Shown here: piece by piece, positions 63,623 to 64,000 of the stretch
Numbering within the stretch: position 1 is the stretch's first letter
Layout: the number at the start of each line of letters is the position of its first letter
DNA from: Prevotella sp. P5-50
GTDB taxonomy: Bacteria > Bacteroidota > Bacteroidia > Bacteroidales > Bacteroidaceae
NCBI RefSeq assembly: GCF_002251295.1
Contig: NZ_NPJA01000039.1
Span: forward strand, 1 to 64,000
Direction of reading: 5' to 3'
Length of the DNA stretch: 64,000 nucleotides
Made by a program: the position numbers and the translations under genes
Notes under the pieces: generated by a model
The model's database searches: none
Seen by the model: the letters and a program-made list of their open reading frames with translations, nothing else
Told to the model about the DNA's origin: nothing

Positions 63623-63696
63623 GGTTCCGTAGCTCAACTGAATAGAGCATCTGACTACGGATCAGAAGGTTGTGGGTTTGAATCCCGCCGGAATCA
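63623..63696 (+). tRNA. tRNA-Arg (ACG), copy 2
   Basis: Identical over 74 bases to the copy at 63280-63353, including anticodon ACG, A19 and T56, and the lack of encoded CCA. It has its own promoter and terminator, so each copy is an independent transcription unit. Confidence 0.96.
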
Positions 63697-63697
63697 C

Positions 63698-63729
63698 AAA
63701 GAGAATCAGCAATGGTTCTCTTTTTTTTT
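63698..63729 (+). terminator. Terminator of tRNA-Arg copy 2
   Basis: AAAGAGAA (63698-63705) pairs with TTCTCTTT (63716-63723), followed by T residues to 63729, as in copy 1. Confidence 0.85.
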
Positions 63730-63732
63730 CTG

Positions 63733-64000
63733 TACGCTCAGCATGGGCATTGCCTGACGCCTGAAAGAAGTGGATCTCGGATGAATCACGGGCAACGGAC
63801 TTTGTTCTAAGTAACACGACGGGATTGCAGAACTTATCCGTGTGTTGATTCACGATGCTATCAAGCTCCGTTCCTATCATCGCTGACGTTCCCACCACTA
63901 TCGCATCCTCTAATGAAGATGAGCACACAAATGTAGCATGATTGCTGATTTCGGTAATGTTCGGCGGCCGGAGGGAAAGCCAATTAAGAGTTATTCTCGA
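63733..64000. other. Terminal region without a supported gene
   Basis: The last 268 bases hold no recognised gene. A minus-strand frame starting with GTG near 63928 reads VCSSSLEDAIVVGTSAM and continues into the terminator and tRNA, so at least its end is spurious. A TACATTTG element on the minus strand (63935-63928) coincides with its start. No tRNA-associated integrase or attachment repeat was seen before the window ends. Confidence 0.4.

Larger units (their letters stand above)
63553..63732 (+). repeat. Second copy of the duplicated tRNA-Arg unit
   Basis: The repeat of 63211-63389. Between the copies lie about 163 bases without a gene, containing a direct 11-base repeat TTTTGTTTCTG twice just after the first terminator. 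Confidence 0.8.

Noticed and set aside
63662..63928. 88-codon minus-strand frame over the second tRNA-Arg
   Set aside because: It runs through the terminator and into the tRNA gene, and no family is recognisable.

Overview
The window is a 64 kb chromosomal segment of a Bacteroidota bacterium, most likely of the Prevotellaceae (Prevotella/Segatella type). The evidence is the protein families (ilvD-ilvB-ilvN-thioesterase-ilvC operon, C1B peptidase, TPR sensor kinases, OmpA with a coiled-coil spacer, GH115) and the promoters: about fifteen sites match the Bacteroidota consensus, a -7 element TAnnTTTG, often with TTTG or TTG 19-21 bases upstream. Species assignment is inference. No insertion sequence, prophage or CRISPR array was seen.

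Layout. 1-1154: gene-poor, with an 11-bp phased repeat array and faint traces of a decayed gene. 1155-3118 (+): a GH5_8-type beta-mannanase overlapping an integral-membrane acyltransferase. 3122-17300 (-): one long exopolysaccharide operon. In transcription order it encodes a receiver-only protein, an initiating sugar-phosphate transferase, a short TolC-like protein, a Wzz/Wzc-like chain-length protein, a polymerase/ligase, three GT2 enzymes (one with a ruined active site), a flippase, and GT2, DUF6625-like and GT4 transferases. 17539-24682: xylulokinase (+), then butyrate kinase and phosphate butyryltransferase, and the GDP-mannose to GDP-fucose pathway (manC, gmd, fcl), probably precursor supply for the exopolysaccharide. 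24800-28583 (-): dedA, a TPR protein, glnS. 28779-28905: a candidate small RNA. 28993-31427 (-): cobU-cobT-cobS for the cobalamin nucleotide loop. 31602-35722 (+): OmpA and a GH115 alpha-glucuronidase, separated by a second 11-bp repeat array. 35778-42273 (+): a second candidate small RNA and the branched-chain amino acid operon with an embedded acyl-ACP thioesterase and a structured leader before ilvC. 42497-45533 (+): a purine permease and pyrK-pyrD. 45568-52060 (-): recQ, recJ, a secreted C1B cysteine peptidase and aminopeptidase P. 52185-55447 (+): clpS-clpA-aat, an N-degron degradation operon. 55463-62970 (-): two tandem TPR sensor kinases, an AI-2E-type transporter and a copper ATPase lacking its nucleotide-binding domain. 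63217-63729 (+): two complete, near-identical tRNA-Arg(ACG) transcription units.

Points most worth checking: the copA-like ATPase that runs from DKTGT almost straight into the second half of the P domain; the paired GT2 paralogues, one catalytically degenerate; the initiating transferase with a receiver-like N-terminus and a long insertion, in an operon headed by a real receiver; the folded ilvC leader; and the 20-unit 11-bp array with CG in fixed phase. Start codons were moved from the longest reading frame where the upstream codon was TTG or GTG, or where family starts or promoter position argued for an internal ATG. All family assignments come from reading motifs, without database searches.
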